From Apodemus sylvaticus (taxonomy: Eukaryota > Chordata > Mammalia > Rodentia > Muridae), in assembly GCF_947179515.1 (NCBI RefSeq), contig NC_067473.1:83668013-83732012 (forward strand): DNA of 64,000 nt, written 5' to 3'. Positions 26,124 through 38,700 of the stretch are shown piece after piece. A program made the position numbers and the translations under genes. Position 1 is the first letter of the stretch, and the number at the start of each line of letters is the position of its first letter. Below the pieces are notes generated by a model. It was not told where the DNA came from. It saw only the letters and a program-made list of their open reading frames with translations, and did no database searches.

Positions 26124-27170
26124 AATAAATAAGTCAAATTTGTGGGCATGTGCTTGCAGTCTGGGTGCTGGTGGAGAAATGCTGATCCCTGAAGCTCAGT
26201 GGCCAGCCAGTCTAGCCTACTCAGGGCCGTGAGGAATCCAGGAAAAGTGAGATGAATGCTTCCAGAGGAACATGTCCAAGGCTAACCAATGGCCCTCATT
26301 ACATGGACACACACATGTACATGAGGATATGTAAGCATACAATGCATACAAATGCGCAGATAAATAATTAAAATAAAAAGTGGAAAGTAAGGTGGGGAGA
26401 TGGCTCAGTAGTTAAAGCATGAGTCCTTGAGTTCAGATCCCCACAATCCATGTGAAGCTGGCTGTGATGGTGCACATTTGCAATCTTAGCATTCCTATCC
26501 TATCCGGAGAAAGGAATCAGAGAAAAGGCAATCCTCAGAACCACACAGGTCAGCAAAATGACAACAGACCCTGCTCAAACATGATGGAAGGCAAAGCCCA
26601 ACACTGAAGGCTGCCCCCCTCCCCTACCCCTACCCCCTCCCCCAACCCCAACCCCCTCACAGCCCCACCCCCCAAGTTCCCTATGCATGACTTGGCACAT
26701 GTGTACTCACATTAACACAAAGATGAAAATTTAAAACCAGTTTTCAGTATACAATTGAATGGGCTTTCCAGAAACAACATGAAAGCTTGGTGGTGAGAAC
26801 TGTGCCCAGAAACTCAAGATAATAGAGGAGCACTAACCTGGAACACCTGTAAGTTAGGAGCACTAACCTTATATGCCAGTAATATAGAGGAGCACTAACC
26901 TGGTATGCCTGTAAGAGCATGTGAATGACTCCTGGGGCACCATGGCACCAGTGGACCAATCGATCTGTTTCATTACTTAATGAAGATGGGTAATTTCCAG
27001 ATCGGAATTTTTTGTGGCGCAAATAATCAATGCTGGGTTTCACCATTTCGGTTAAGGTTTCTTGGTCCACTTTTGCTTCTGGCTTTAAAGACACAAAAAA
27101 GAAAACAACTTATTTTTTCTGACTTTTTTAAAACTATTGTAGCATGGCCTTCAGGGAAGCTGCTGGTCCT

Positions 27171-27212
<42 letters not shown>

Positions 27213-30200
27213 GTTTTTCAAGACAGGGTTTCTCTGTGTAGCCCTGGCTGACCTGGAACTCATTCTGTAGACCAGGCTGGCCTCGAACTCAGAAATCCGC
27301 CTGCCTCTGCCTCCCAAGTGGTGGGATTAAAGGCGTGCGCCACCACTGCCCGGCTCCCAGAGACTTTATAAATGGTATGAAGGCTCTTCTGTTATCCCTT
27401 TGCACTCGAAAGAATGAACAGTACATTCTGCATGTGTCTGATCTGAAGGTTTTCAGTAGATCACAAAGACTCTGGGAACTGAGGGGAGGCCAGAGTGAGA
27501 GTCCAGTGACAGGAATAACAACAAATTATTAAATCAGGGTTTCCAAAAGGAGATTGTGGCCTCATCTCTCGGGTAAGACTGTATTGCCCATTGTGAGAGA
27601 GAAGTGGAAGTGTCTGAAGCCAATAGCACAACATAGTGATCCATGCGCCATGTAGAATTTCCTCCCTTTGCTCTCTTCTAAGCCAGGCTTTCTCTGCTCA
27701 AAACAGAGGGTTTCTTTTTTCCAAGTCCCAATTCCTTTTGTAGCTACTAGGAATTACTGGAAGGAAGAATCTACCAGAACCAAAGGCTCCTTAGAGATGT
27801 TTGAAGAGGCCCGTTCCTCTCCTACACTGGCTTCATCTCGACTCAGAGACACGCCTGGTGCGCGGCTGTGGTTCATGTCACTTATGTTCCCCAGTTCTAT
27901 GACTGCAGGATAAACGGCCTGGACTCTCACTCCTCGGGCATCTCTGGGCGGTTTCCTCTCCTGTTAGGCCATTTGCATTTTTTAAACTTATTTTCAGTTC
28001 ACATCTTTTCATTTTGAGCTTATATATGTCTTCAAATTTGTTCCAAAGAACTAGAATTCCAATTCTTTTTATTTTTGAAAAGTTTTGTAAGAAAACTTTG
28101 TCTTTATAGTGTCACTGAAAAAATGGACTTTCATTTTCCACATATAATTAGAAATATTTTCATATAGACTATACTGACAGCCTTCTAACTGACCACCAAG
28201 AGATGGAATGACACAGGGCATGTGGCAGGGTACAGAGGCTACAGGACATGTGATATGTCACAGGGATATGTACACACAGCTCCCACCCCAGCTTCCTCAC
28301 ACCGTGTATCCATGTCTAAAGGCAGCCAGCCAGGTCCATCATACTACTTAGCTATGTCTGTAAAAGCTGCCATGTTTCTAAAAACAGCAGTTACTAAACA
28401 ATGCTTCTATATATTTCACTTTAAAAACAAAGAAGTAAACTTCACATGATTAGTGTGTCTCTTAAAGAACAAAACCAACCTAAGCATGTAAATCACACAG
28501 CTTCCATTAAGGAATGTGTGATTCCTACTTCAATCAGCAGGAGGGGAACAGAAAGAAGCTGTGGGTGATGAACAACTCTTCTGGTACAAACTATATACAG
28601 AATGTACTTTTATGAATTCACTACTGTAAAGCCAAGTTAATTATCTGTGAGTCTAAATAGGAACCTTTAATTCAGTCTACTTGATCTCTATGAAGAATTT
28701 AATCCCCCATTCATATTGGCCTAATATATTGTAATATGGTCATTATATTTATTATCCCAGACAATTGTCACATACCTGCATTAACATGTAGTAGATGCCA
28801 GCCATACCATGGGCTGCTCCAACATATTGTTTCCTGTGCCACTGATATAACAGAGGGCAGCGCTCAGTTTTCCTTTCTTCCTTTGATAGACTCTTTCCCG
28901 ACTCAATAATAGCAGTGACTACCTACAGAGACAAGGAAACATCAGAAATCAAAACAAATTACAACCACCTTCATCTACTCTAATTAACAGTGTGTGGAAG
29001 AACACAGATTATTAAATAAAAAAAATTAAGCAGCCAGTATCTAAGAATTACTTTTATTTAATAAATTTAGACAGAGAGAAATCAGGAAATAAAACCTGAG
29101 GAGAAAAACATGTAAGAACTCTGCCTATGGAATTGAAGTTTTTAGTATAAAAAGTTGACTAAATTCTATAGTCTTCCTATTAAAAACTATTGTAAACTTC
29201 TTACTTGCTTCAGAGCTATAACATTTTCCCTAAAAAAACAGCAATTATATCCCCAAGACAGAGTGTACATGCTAGCTTTGTGGATGAGGGAGGAGCTATG
29301 TGGTCTTCTGTGTCATGGACTAATGTCTAGAAGAACTATGTGGCAAGGACTCACTTCACTTTACATGGGCATCTGGCCTTCTAGCCAGCCATCTAAGTTT
29401 TTAGAATGAGATACGAGCAAACATGAGGTAGGCATTCTGTAAACAGATTCCTGCCAAAGGAAGCTGTTTCTTTTGCTTTTCCAAGCAGGCTAAGGGTGCC
29501 ATGCTATATTTGGCTATATGGATAAGGGCACATGTAGAGATCAGAAGAATGAAAAGAAAGAGAATGCACACCAAACCATGGTCATCTCATTCTGAGTTTT
29601 TGAAGATGAACTGTATAGTTCCAATGAAACATAACTTAGTCAATAAAGTTCATAGATTTTTTAAAAAAGATCTTTAAGAAGATATAAAACTGTTTCAAAA
29701 AAAAAATCGCATCAGATGCCTTTAAAAAATTACTCCCACCTAGAAGCAGAGGCTGGGTGTTAACATAACTACATGCTAACAGAGGGTTTTGAGTTCCCGT
29801 AGGTCCAGTAGGCCCACAATACCTCTTTAATAGCTGTCTCACCAACAGTGCCGGGGCCGATCTCTGTGTTCAGGTACAGTAAGGCATACAGGTATCCTGC
29901 CCGTCCATATAGCAGTTCATCAGGAAGCTCTGACTCTTGACAGATAATGGTTCTATGCATCTGTAGAAGTCTAACCAACAGGACACATTATTATCCCAGA
30001 AATGACCTAAAAATCTCTCATTTATGAACCTCAAGTCCATAAAATAATCAAAACCTCTCTACTAATCCCTGTGTCAAATAATAACTTAAGAACACAAATA
30101 TACGGGATGTAAAAAGTATATGAGGTCCTGAATTCAATCTCCAGCTTTGAAAAACATTGATTCAGCCAAAATTTCTACCTTTCTATTACTCTAAATCATA

Positions 30201-32686
30201 TAGTGAAAACAGAATTCATACTTTAAAATCCAGTGTTAGAAGACAATGATGTAAAGTGTATGTGAAGATCGAGCTGAGATCTGGTTACTACCTAGGCAAG
30301 ATTAAGTTACTCCATCTTTCAACATCAAATGTCCTCACATGTCAGATACTCATTAGGGAAATGCAAATCAAAACAACCCTGAGATTTCACCCTATACCAG
30401 TCAGAATGGCTAAGGTCAAAAACTCAGGAGACAGCAGGTGTTGGCGAGGATGTGGAGAAAGAGGAACCCTCCTCTACTGCTGGTGGGGCTGTAAGATGGT
30501 ACAACCACTTTGGAAATCAGTCTGGCCGTTCCTCAGAAAACTGGACATGACACTTCCGGAGGACCCTGCTATACCTTTCCTGGGCATATATCCAGAGGAT
30601 TCCCCGGCATGCAATAAAGACACATGCTCCATTATGTTCATAGCAGCCTTATTTATAATAGCCAGAAGCTGGAAAGAACCCAGATGTCCCTCAAAGGAGG
30701 AATAGATACAGAAAATGTGGTATATTTATACAATGGAATACTACTCAGCAATTAGAAACAATGAATTCACAAAATTTTTAGGCAAATGGTTTGATCTGGA
30801 AAATATCATCCTAAGTGAGGTAACCCAATCACAAAAGAATACACATGGAATGCAATCTCTGATAAGTGGATATTAGTTAGCCCAGAAGCTCTGAATACCC
30901 AAGGCACAAATCGCATAACAAATGACTCCCATGAAGAAGTATGGAGAGGGTCCTGATCCTGGAAAGGATTGATCTAGCATTGGAGGGGAATATAAGGACA
31001 GAGGAAAACGAGGGAGGTGATTGGAAAATGGATGAAGAGAAGAAGGTTTATGGGACATATGGGGAGGGGGGATCTGGGAAAGGGGAAATCATTTGGAATG
31101 TAAACAAAGAATATAGAAAATAAAAATATTAAAAAAAAAAACCTTCGCAGTCCATCATTCTCTCATCACCATAACTAAGAGCTCAAGATTGAACTCAGGA
31201 TTACTTATTCTCAAACTATTTTCATGGTACTTACTTTCATGCACTGAAGACAACCAAAAATTGTTTAGAAATGAATATTAAAGCTCCACTGAAATTAAGA
31301 CACAGTCACGTATGTACAGAAAAACTATACATGGTCTCACTACTCAACTAACATACTTCACTTTTCAGACAGACCTGTTTGCAATTGCAGATTAGAAAAT
31401 ACTTTAATTATTGAACATTTTTGACAGTAATTCTTCAATAAAACATTTAGAGACATTTGCAACTTTTAAAACTCACTTTGTGATGCACTCCTGGGACTCA
31501 CATTCACTTTTGAGTTTATGATATATCACAGCTCCCACAGCAAGGGGCCCAGCATCTCCACAAAGGAAAGTAACTCTGCGTCCACTCAAATTTCGGAGTG
31601 TTCTCTTTACATAATCCAGGGATCGGAGCAGGTAGGTCTGGTCACCAGTGACCCGGTACAGCTGCAGGTACAAAAGTGCTATGCCTGGAATGATCCCCAC
31701 ACCCCAAAGAAAAGCATTACTATCTTCCTTTTTACCCATGGGGAGTTATTTTATAATTACACAAATATCTTCTTCTACTAACACTCTGTATTTTGAAATG
31801 GACAACATAAACAATAACAAGAAAAAGTATAATTTATGTCAGGAAGCTGAAAATGCTGAAAAGAAAAAGTCACAAAAATTAGGGTGGAAAAAGCTAAGAA
31901 ACAGGTTGAAATATATCCTGGGTTAACTAGCCTGATACACAGTATGCCCGCGTTTTACTCTTAGAGAAGACACAAGACCATTGCTGCTCCAGTCACTCAC
32001 ACCCTGTTCCCATTCACCCCCAGTCCAGCCTCAATCTGCTATTTATCTCAAGCTAACGTATCTTTTCTTATGCTTCTTCTCAAATTATTTCCTTCTATGT
32101 GATTCCACAGTAGAGATTACTTTTCTGGATTTTATGACTCCTTCCTAATTTTCTGCAATTTTTCATTTTGTTTTCCTTCCCTCATTAAGCAGTTAACCAT
32201 ATAACCAGCGAGTCAGATGCACACTGAGAGAGTACCTCATGATGTCGTAGAAGGAGGACAGCGGAAGCAGCCTGTCACCAACCTCTTTTTAAATATAGAA
32301 ATAAAAATCTGAAGCCAGGAGTGGGGGCTCAGCATGTGGTAGAACACAACAGTCAAAGAAAACACAAAAAGCAAAAGGCTCCTAACCCAAAACATCCAGG
32401 AAACCCAGGACAAAATGCAAAGACCAAACTTAAGGAGAATAGGTATAGACAAGAGTGAAGATTCCTAACTTATATGGCCAGTAAAAATTTTCAACAAAAT
32501 TATAGAAGAAAACTTCTCTAACCTAAAGAAAGAGATGCCCATGAACATACAAGATAATAAATGTTATTTGTGATTACTGTGAAGGATATTGCTTTCTTGA
32601 TTTTGTTTTCAGCCCGTTTAACATTTGTATAAAGGAGGACTATTGATGTTTTTTAAGTTAATTTTGTATACAGCCACTTTACTGAA

Positions 32687-32717
<31 letters not shown>

Positions 32718-35700
32718 GGTTTTTTTTTTGGTTTTTTTTTCTGTTCCTTTTTTTTTATTCGATATAATTTATTTACATTTCAAATGATTTCCCCTTTTCT
32801 AGCCCCCCCACTCCCCGAAAGTCCCATAAGCCCCCTTCTCTTCCCCTGTCCTCCCATCCACCCCTTCCCACTTCCCCGTTCTGGTTTTGCTGAATACTGT
32901 TTCACTGAGTCTTTCCAGAACCAGGGGCCACTCCTCCTTTCTTCTTGTACCTCATTTGATGTGTGGATTATGTTTTGGGTATTCCAGTTTTCTAGGTTAA
33001 TATCCACTTATTAGTGAGTGCATACCATGATTCACCTTTTGAGTCTGGGTTACCTCACTGAGTATGATATTCTCTAGCTCCATCCATTTGCCTAAGAATT
33101 TCATGAATTCATTGTTTCTAATGGCTGAATAGTACTCCATTGTGTAGATATACCACATTTTTTGCATCCACTCTTCTGTTGAGGGATACCTGGGTTCTTT
33201 CCAGCATCTGGCAATTATAAATAGGGCTGCTATGAACATAGTAGAACATGTATCCTTATTACATGGTGGGGAGTCTTCTGGGTATATGCCCAGGAGTGGT
33301 ATAGCAGGATCTTCTGGAAGTGAGGTGCCCAGTTTTCGGAGGAACCGCCAGACTGATTTCCAGAGTGGTTGTACCAATTTGCAACCCCACCAGCAGTGGA
33401 GGAGTGTTCCTCTTTCTCCACACCCTCTCCAACACCTGCTGTCTCCTGAATTTTTAATCTTAGCCATTCTGACTGGTGTAAGATGAAAACTTAGGGTTGT
33501 TTTGATTTGCATTTCCCTAATGACTAATGAAGTTGAGCATTTTTTAAGATGCTTCTCCGCCATCCGAAGTTCTTTAGGTGAGAATTCTTTGTTTAACTCT
33601 GTACCCCATTTTTTAATAGGGTTGTTTGGTTTTCTGGAGTCTAACTTCTTGAGTTCTTTATATATATTGGATATTAGCCCTCTATCTGATGTAGGATTGG
33701 TGAAGATCTTTTCCCAATTTGTTGGTTGCCGATTTGTCCTCTTGATGGTGTCCTTTGCCTTACAGAAACTTTGTAATTTTATGAGGTCCCATTTGTCAAG
33801 TCTTGCTCTTAGAGCATACGCTATTGGTGCTCTGTTCAGAAACTTTCTCCCTGTACCGATGTCCTCAAGGGTCTTCCCCAGTTTCTTTTCTATTAGCTTC
33901 AGAGTGTCTGGCTTTATGTGGAGGTCCTTGATCCATTTGGATTTGAGCTTAGTACAAGGAGACAAGGATGGATCAATTCGCATTCTTCTGCATGCTGACC
34001 TCCAGTTGAACCAGCACCATTTGTTGAAAAGGCTATCTTTTTTCCATTGGATGTTTTCAGCCTCTTTGTCGAGGATCAAGTGGCCATAGGTGTGTGGGTT
34101 CATTTCTGGATCTTCAATCCTGTTCCATTGATCCTCCTGTCTGTCACTGTACCAATACCATGCAGTTTTTAACACTATTGCTCTGTAGTATTGCTTGAGG
34201 TCAGGGATACTGATTCTCCCAGATTTTCTTTTGTTGCTGAGAATAGTTTTAGCTATCCTGGGTTTTTTGTTGTTCCAGATGAATTTGATAATTGTTCTTT
34301 CTAACTCTGAAGAATTGAGTTGGGATTTTGATGGGTATTGCATTGAATCTGTATAGTGCTTTAGGCAAATGGCCATTTTAACTATATTGATTCTACCGAT
34401 CCATGAGCATGGGAGGTTTTCCCATTTTTTGAGGTCTTCTTCCATTTCCTTCTTCAGAGACTTGAAGTTCTTGTCATACAGATCTTTCACATGTTTGGTA
34501 AGAGTCTCCCCAAGATACTTTATACTGTTTGAGGCTATTGTGAAGGGGGTCATTTCCCTAATTTCTTTCTCAGCCTGCTTAGCCTTTGAGTATAGGAAGG
34601 CCACTGATTTGCTTGAGTTGATTTTATAACCTGCCACTTTGCTGAAGTTGTTTATCAGCTGTAGGAGCTCTCTAGTGGAGTTCTTTGGGTCACTTAGGTA
34701 GACGATCATGTCATCTGCAAATAATGATAGTTTGACTTCTTCCTTTCCAATTTGTATCCCTTTGACCTCCTTATGTTGTCGAACTGCCCGAGCTAGTATC
34801 TCAAGTACAATATTGAAAAGATAAGGAGAAAGGGGGCAGCCTTGTCTGGTCCCTGATTTCAGTGGGATTGCTTCAAGTTTCTCTCCATTTAGTTTGATGC
34901 TGGCTACCGGTTTGCTGTATATTGCTTTTACTATGTTTAGGTATGGGCCTTGAATTCCTGTTCTCTCCAAGACTTTAAGCATGAAGGGATGCTGAATTTT
35001 GTCAAATGCTTTTTCAGCATCCAATGAAATGACCATGTGGTTTTGTTCTTTGAGTTTGTTTATGTAGTGGATTGTATTGATGGATTTCCGTATATTGAAC
35101 CAATCCTGCATTCCCGGGATAAAGCCTACTTGATCATGGTGGATGATCGTTTTGATGTGTTCTTAGATTCGGTTGGCAAGAATTTTATTGAGTATTTTTG
35201 CATCGATGTTCATAAGGGAAATTGGTCTGAAGTTCTCTTTCTTTGTTGGATCTTTGTGTGGCCTTGGTATCAGCGTAATTGTGGCTTCGTAGAAGGAATT
35301 GGGTAGTGTTCCTTCTGTTTCTATTTTGTGGAATAGTTTGAAGAGTATTGGTGTTAACTCTTCTTTGAAGGTCTGGTAGAATTCTGCACTGAAGCCATCT
35401 GGTCCTGTGCTTTTTTTGGTTGGAAGACTTTCTATGACTCCTTCTATTTCTTTAGGCATTATGGGACTGTTTAGATGGTCTAGTTGGTCCTGATTTAATT
35501 TTGGTATTTCGTATCTGTCAAGGAAATTGTCCATTTCCTCCAGATTCTCCAGTTGTGTTGAGTACAGGCTCTTGTAGTAGGATCTGATGATTTTTTGGAT
35601 TTCCTCAGTTTCCGTTGTTATATCTCCCTTTTCATTTCTAAGTTTGTTAATTTGGATACTTTCTCTGTGCCCTTTGGTCAGTCTGGCTAAGGGTTTATCT

Positions 35701-38700
35701 ATCTTGTTGATTTTCTCAAAGAACCAGCTCCTGGTTTTGTTGATTTTTTGTATGGTTCTCTTTGTTTCTACTTGATTGATTTCGGCCCTGAGTTTGATGA
35801 TTTCCTGCCTTCTACTCCTCCTGGGCGAAATAGCTTCTTTTTGTTCTAGGGCTTTCAGGTGTGTCATTAAGCTGGTAATGTATGCTCTCTCCATTTTCTT
35901 TTTGGAGGCACTCAGGGCTATGAGTTTTCCTCTTAGCACTGCTTTCATTGTGTCTCATAGATTTGGGTATGTTGTGTTTTCATTTTCATTTTTTTTTTTT
36001 TAATCAGCTGGAATTCCCTGGTAGAAATCTGGGAGTCACTTATGTGTACTATCATCTTTTGAATAGTAATACTTAAACTTCTTCCTTTTTAATTTGAATC
36101 CCCTTGATCTCGTTTAGTTGTCTCATTGCTCTAGCTAAAACTTCAGGTACTAAATTGAATAATGCAAAGAGAATAGACATCTTTATCCTGTCCCAGTGGA
36201 ATTACTTTAAGTTTCTTTTCATTTAATTTGATGTTGCCTGTCATCTTGATGTAAATTGCCTTTATTGTGTTTACATATGGGCCTCTTCTATCCCTTACCT
36301 CTCCAAGACTGAACAGTCTGTGAAAGGAGTGTTGTATTTTGTCAATGGCTTTTTCTAATGAGATAAACATGTGGGTTTTCTTTTTTCTCTTTCAGTTTGT
36401 TTATATGGTGGATTACATTGATAGATTTTCATATGTTGAACCATCCCTGCATTTCTCGATGAAGCCTACTTGATCAAGGTAAATGGTGATTTTGAATTTT
36501 GATTCAGTTTGAAAGTATTTTATTGACTATTAATCCATCAATGTTCATGGGAAATTGGTCTGAAGTTTTCCTTCTTTGTTGAGTTTGTTGTATGGTTTAA
36601 GTATCAAGGTGACTGTGGCCTCATAAAATCAATTTGGCAATGTTCCTTCTGTTTCTATTTTGTGGAAATACTGGTGTTAGCTCTTCTTTGATAGTCTGGT
36701 AGAATCCTGCACTAAAACTACCTGGCCATAGGCTTTTTTTTTTTTTTGAGAGACTTTTAATGACTGCTTTTATTTGCTTACCAGTTGTATATAACAGTAT
36801 ATACAGTTATATAAACTGTTTAAATTGTGTATCTGATCTTGATTTCACTTTGGTAAGTGGTATTTATCAGGAAAATTAGCCATTTCATTTATATTTTCCA
36901 ATTTTGTGGAGAAGAGGTTTTTGAAGTAAGACTTAATGATTCCTTGGATTTCCCACATTACAATAGTATCTATTGTTATGCTCCCCCTTTCATTCTTCTT
37001 ATTTTGAATTGGATATATTATTTATTTACATTTTAAATGTTATCCCTTTTCCAAGATTTCTCCCCCTCCCAGATAGTCCCTATCCTATCCTCCTTCCCCC
37101 CCTGCTTCTATGAGGGTGTTCCTCCACCCACCCCACTCCCACTTCACCTCCCTTGATACCCCTATGCTGAAGCATCTATCGAACCTTCATAGAACCAAGA
37201 ACCTCTCCTCCCATTGATGCCTGACAAGGCAATCCATTGCTACATATGCAGCTATGTGTTGTACCCCTTGGTTGATGGCTTAGACCCTGGCAGCTCTGGA
37301 GGTTCTGGTTGGTTGATATTGTTCTTCCTATGAGGTTGCAAATGCTTCAGCTCCTGTAGTCCTTTCTCTAACTCCTCCATTGGGGACCCCATGCTCAGTC
37401 CAATGGTAGGTTGTAAGAATACACCTTTGTATTTGCAAGGCTCTGGCAGGGCCTCTCAGGAGACAGTCATATCAGGCCCCTTTCAGCAAGCATTTCTTGA
37501 CATCCACAGCAGTGTTGGGGACTGGTGACTGTATATGGGATAAATCCCCAGGTGGGACAATCACTGGATGACCTTTCCTTCAGTCTCTGCTCTATACTTT
37601 ATCTCCATATTTACTCCTGTGAGTATTTTGTTACCCTTCTTAGAAGAACTGAAGCATCCACTTTGGACTTCCTTCTTAAGCTTCATGTGGTCTGTGAATT
37701 GTATCTTAGGTATTCTGTGCTTTGAGGTTAATATACACTTATCAGTCAGTGCATACAATGTGTGTTCTTTTGTGATTGGGTTACCTCACTAAGGATGATA
37801 TTTTCTAATTACATCCATTTGCCTAAGAATTTCATGAATTCATCATTTTTAATAGCTGAGTAGTATTCCATTGTGTGAATATACCACATTTTCTGTATCC
37901 ATTCCTCTGTTCAAGGATATCTGGATTCTTTATAGTTTCTGACTATTATAAATAAGGCTTCTATGGACATAGTGGGGCATGTGTCCTTATTACATGTTGG
38001 AGCATCTTCTGGGTATATGCCTAGGAGTGGTATAGCTGGGTCTGTAGGTAGTACTATGTCCAATTTTCTGAGGAACCGCCAAACTGATTTCCAAAGTGGT
38101 TGTACCAGCTTGCAATCTCACCAGCAATGGAGGAGTGTTTCTCTTTCTCCACATCATTGTCAGCATCTGTTGTCACCTGAGTTTTTTATTTTAGCCATTC
38201 TGACTGGTGTGAGGTTGTGGGACTGTTTAGATGGTTTATCTGATCCTGTTTTACCTTTGGTACCTGGTATGTGTCTAGAAAATTATCCATTTCATCCAGA
38301 TTTTCCAAATTTGTTGACTATAAGCTTTCAGGGTAGAATCTGATGATTGTTTGATTTTCCACAGTTTTCGTTGTTATGTCTCTCTTTTCATTTCTGATTT
38401 TATTAATTTTGGTGCTGTCTCTGTGCCCTGTAGTTAGACTGGCTAAGGGTTTATCTATCTTGTTGATTTTTTTCAAAGAACCAGTTCCTGGTTTCACTGA
38501 TTCTTTGTATAGTTCTTTTTGTTTCTATTTGGTTGGTTTCAGCCCTGAGTTTGATTATTTCCTGCTGTCTACTCCTCTTGAGTGTATTTGCTTCTTTTTG
38601 TTCTAGAGCTTTCACATATGCTGTCAAACTGTTAGTGTAAACTCTCTCCATTTTCTTTTTTGGAGACACTTAGAGCTATGAGTTTTTCTTTTACCACTGC

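Larger units (their letters stand above)
32750..35995 (-). mobile_element. Young 5'-truncated L1 with nearly intact ORF2 3' part
   Basis: A T-rich tail and TTCGATATAATTTATTTACA (3' end of mouse L1) are followed leftward-to-rightward by 3' UTR and ORF2. Two frames cover most of ORF2 downstream of the endonuclease: 35163-35948 (261 codons) and 32997-35111 (704 codons). The reverse-transcriptase core shows FADDM and GTRQGCPLSPYLFNIVLEI, and the C-terminal CWRGCGERGTLLHCWWGC motif is present. The frames are separated only by a TAA where L1 normally has CAA. The endonuclease region and ORF1 are missing, so it cannot be autonomous. Confidence 0.95.

Noticed and set aside
26744..26899. Extended exon 6 (open frame continues past the donor)
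   Set aside because: The conserved LANCL2 protein continues in exon 7 from the first donor. The open extension has no family similarity and arises from the tandem repeat of the donor region.
32997..35948. Functional reverse-transcriptase gene or retron-like system
   Set aside because: Motifs and the 3' UTR are those of a mouse L1; ORF2 is split by a stop, and ORF1 and the endonuclease are missing.
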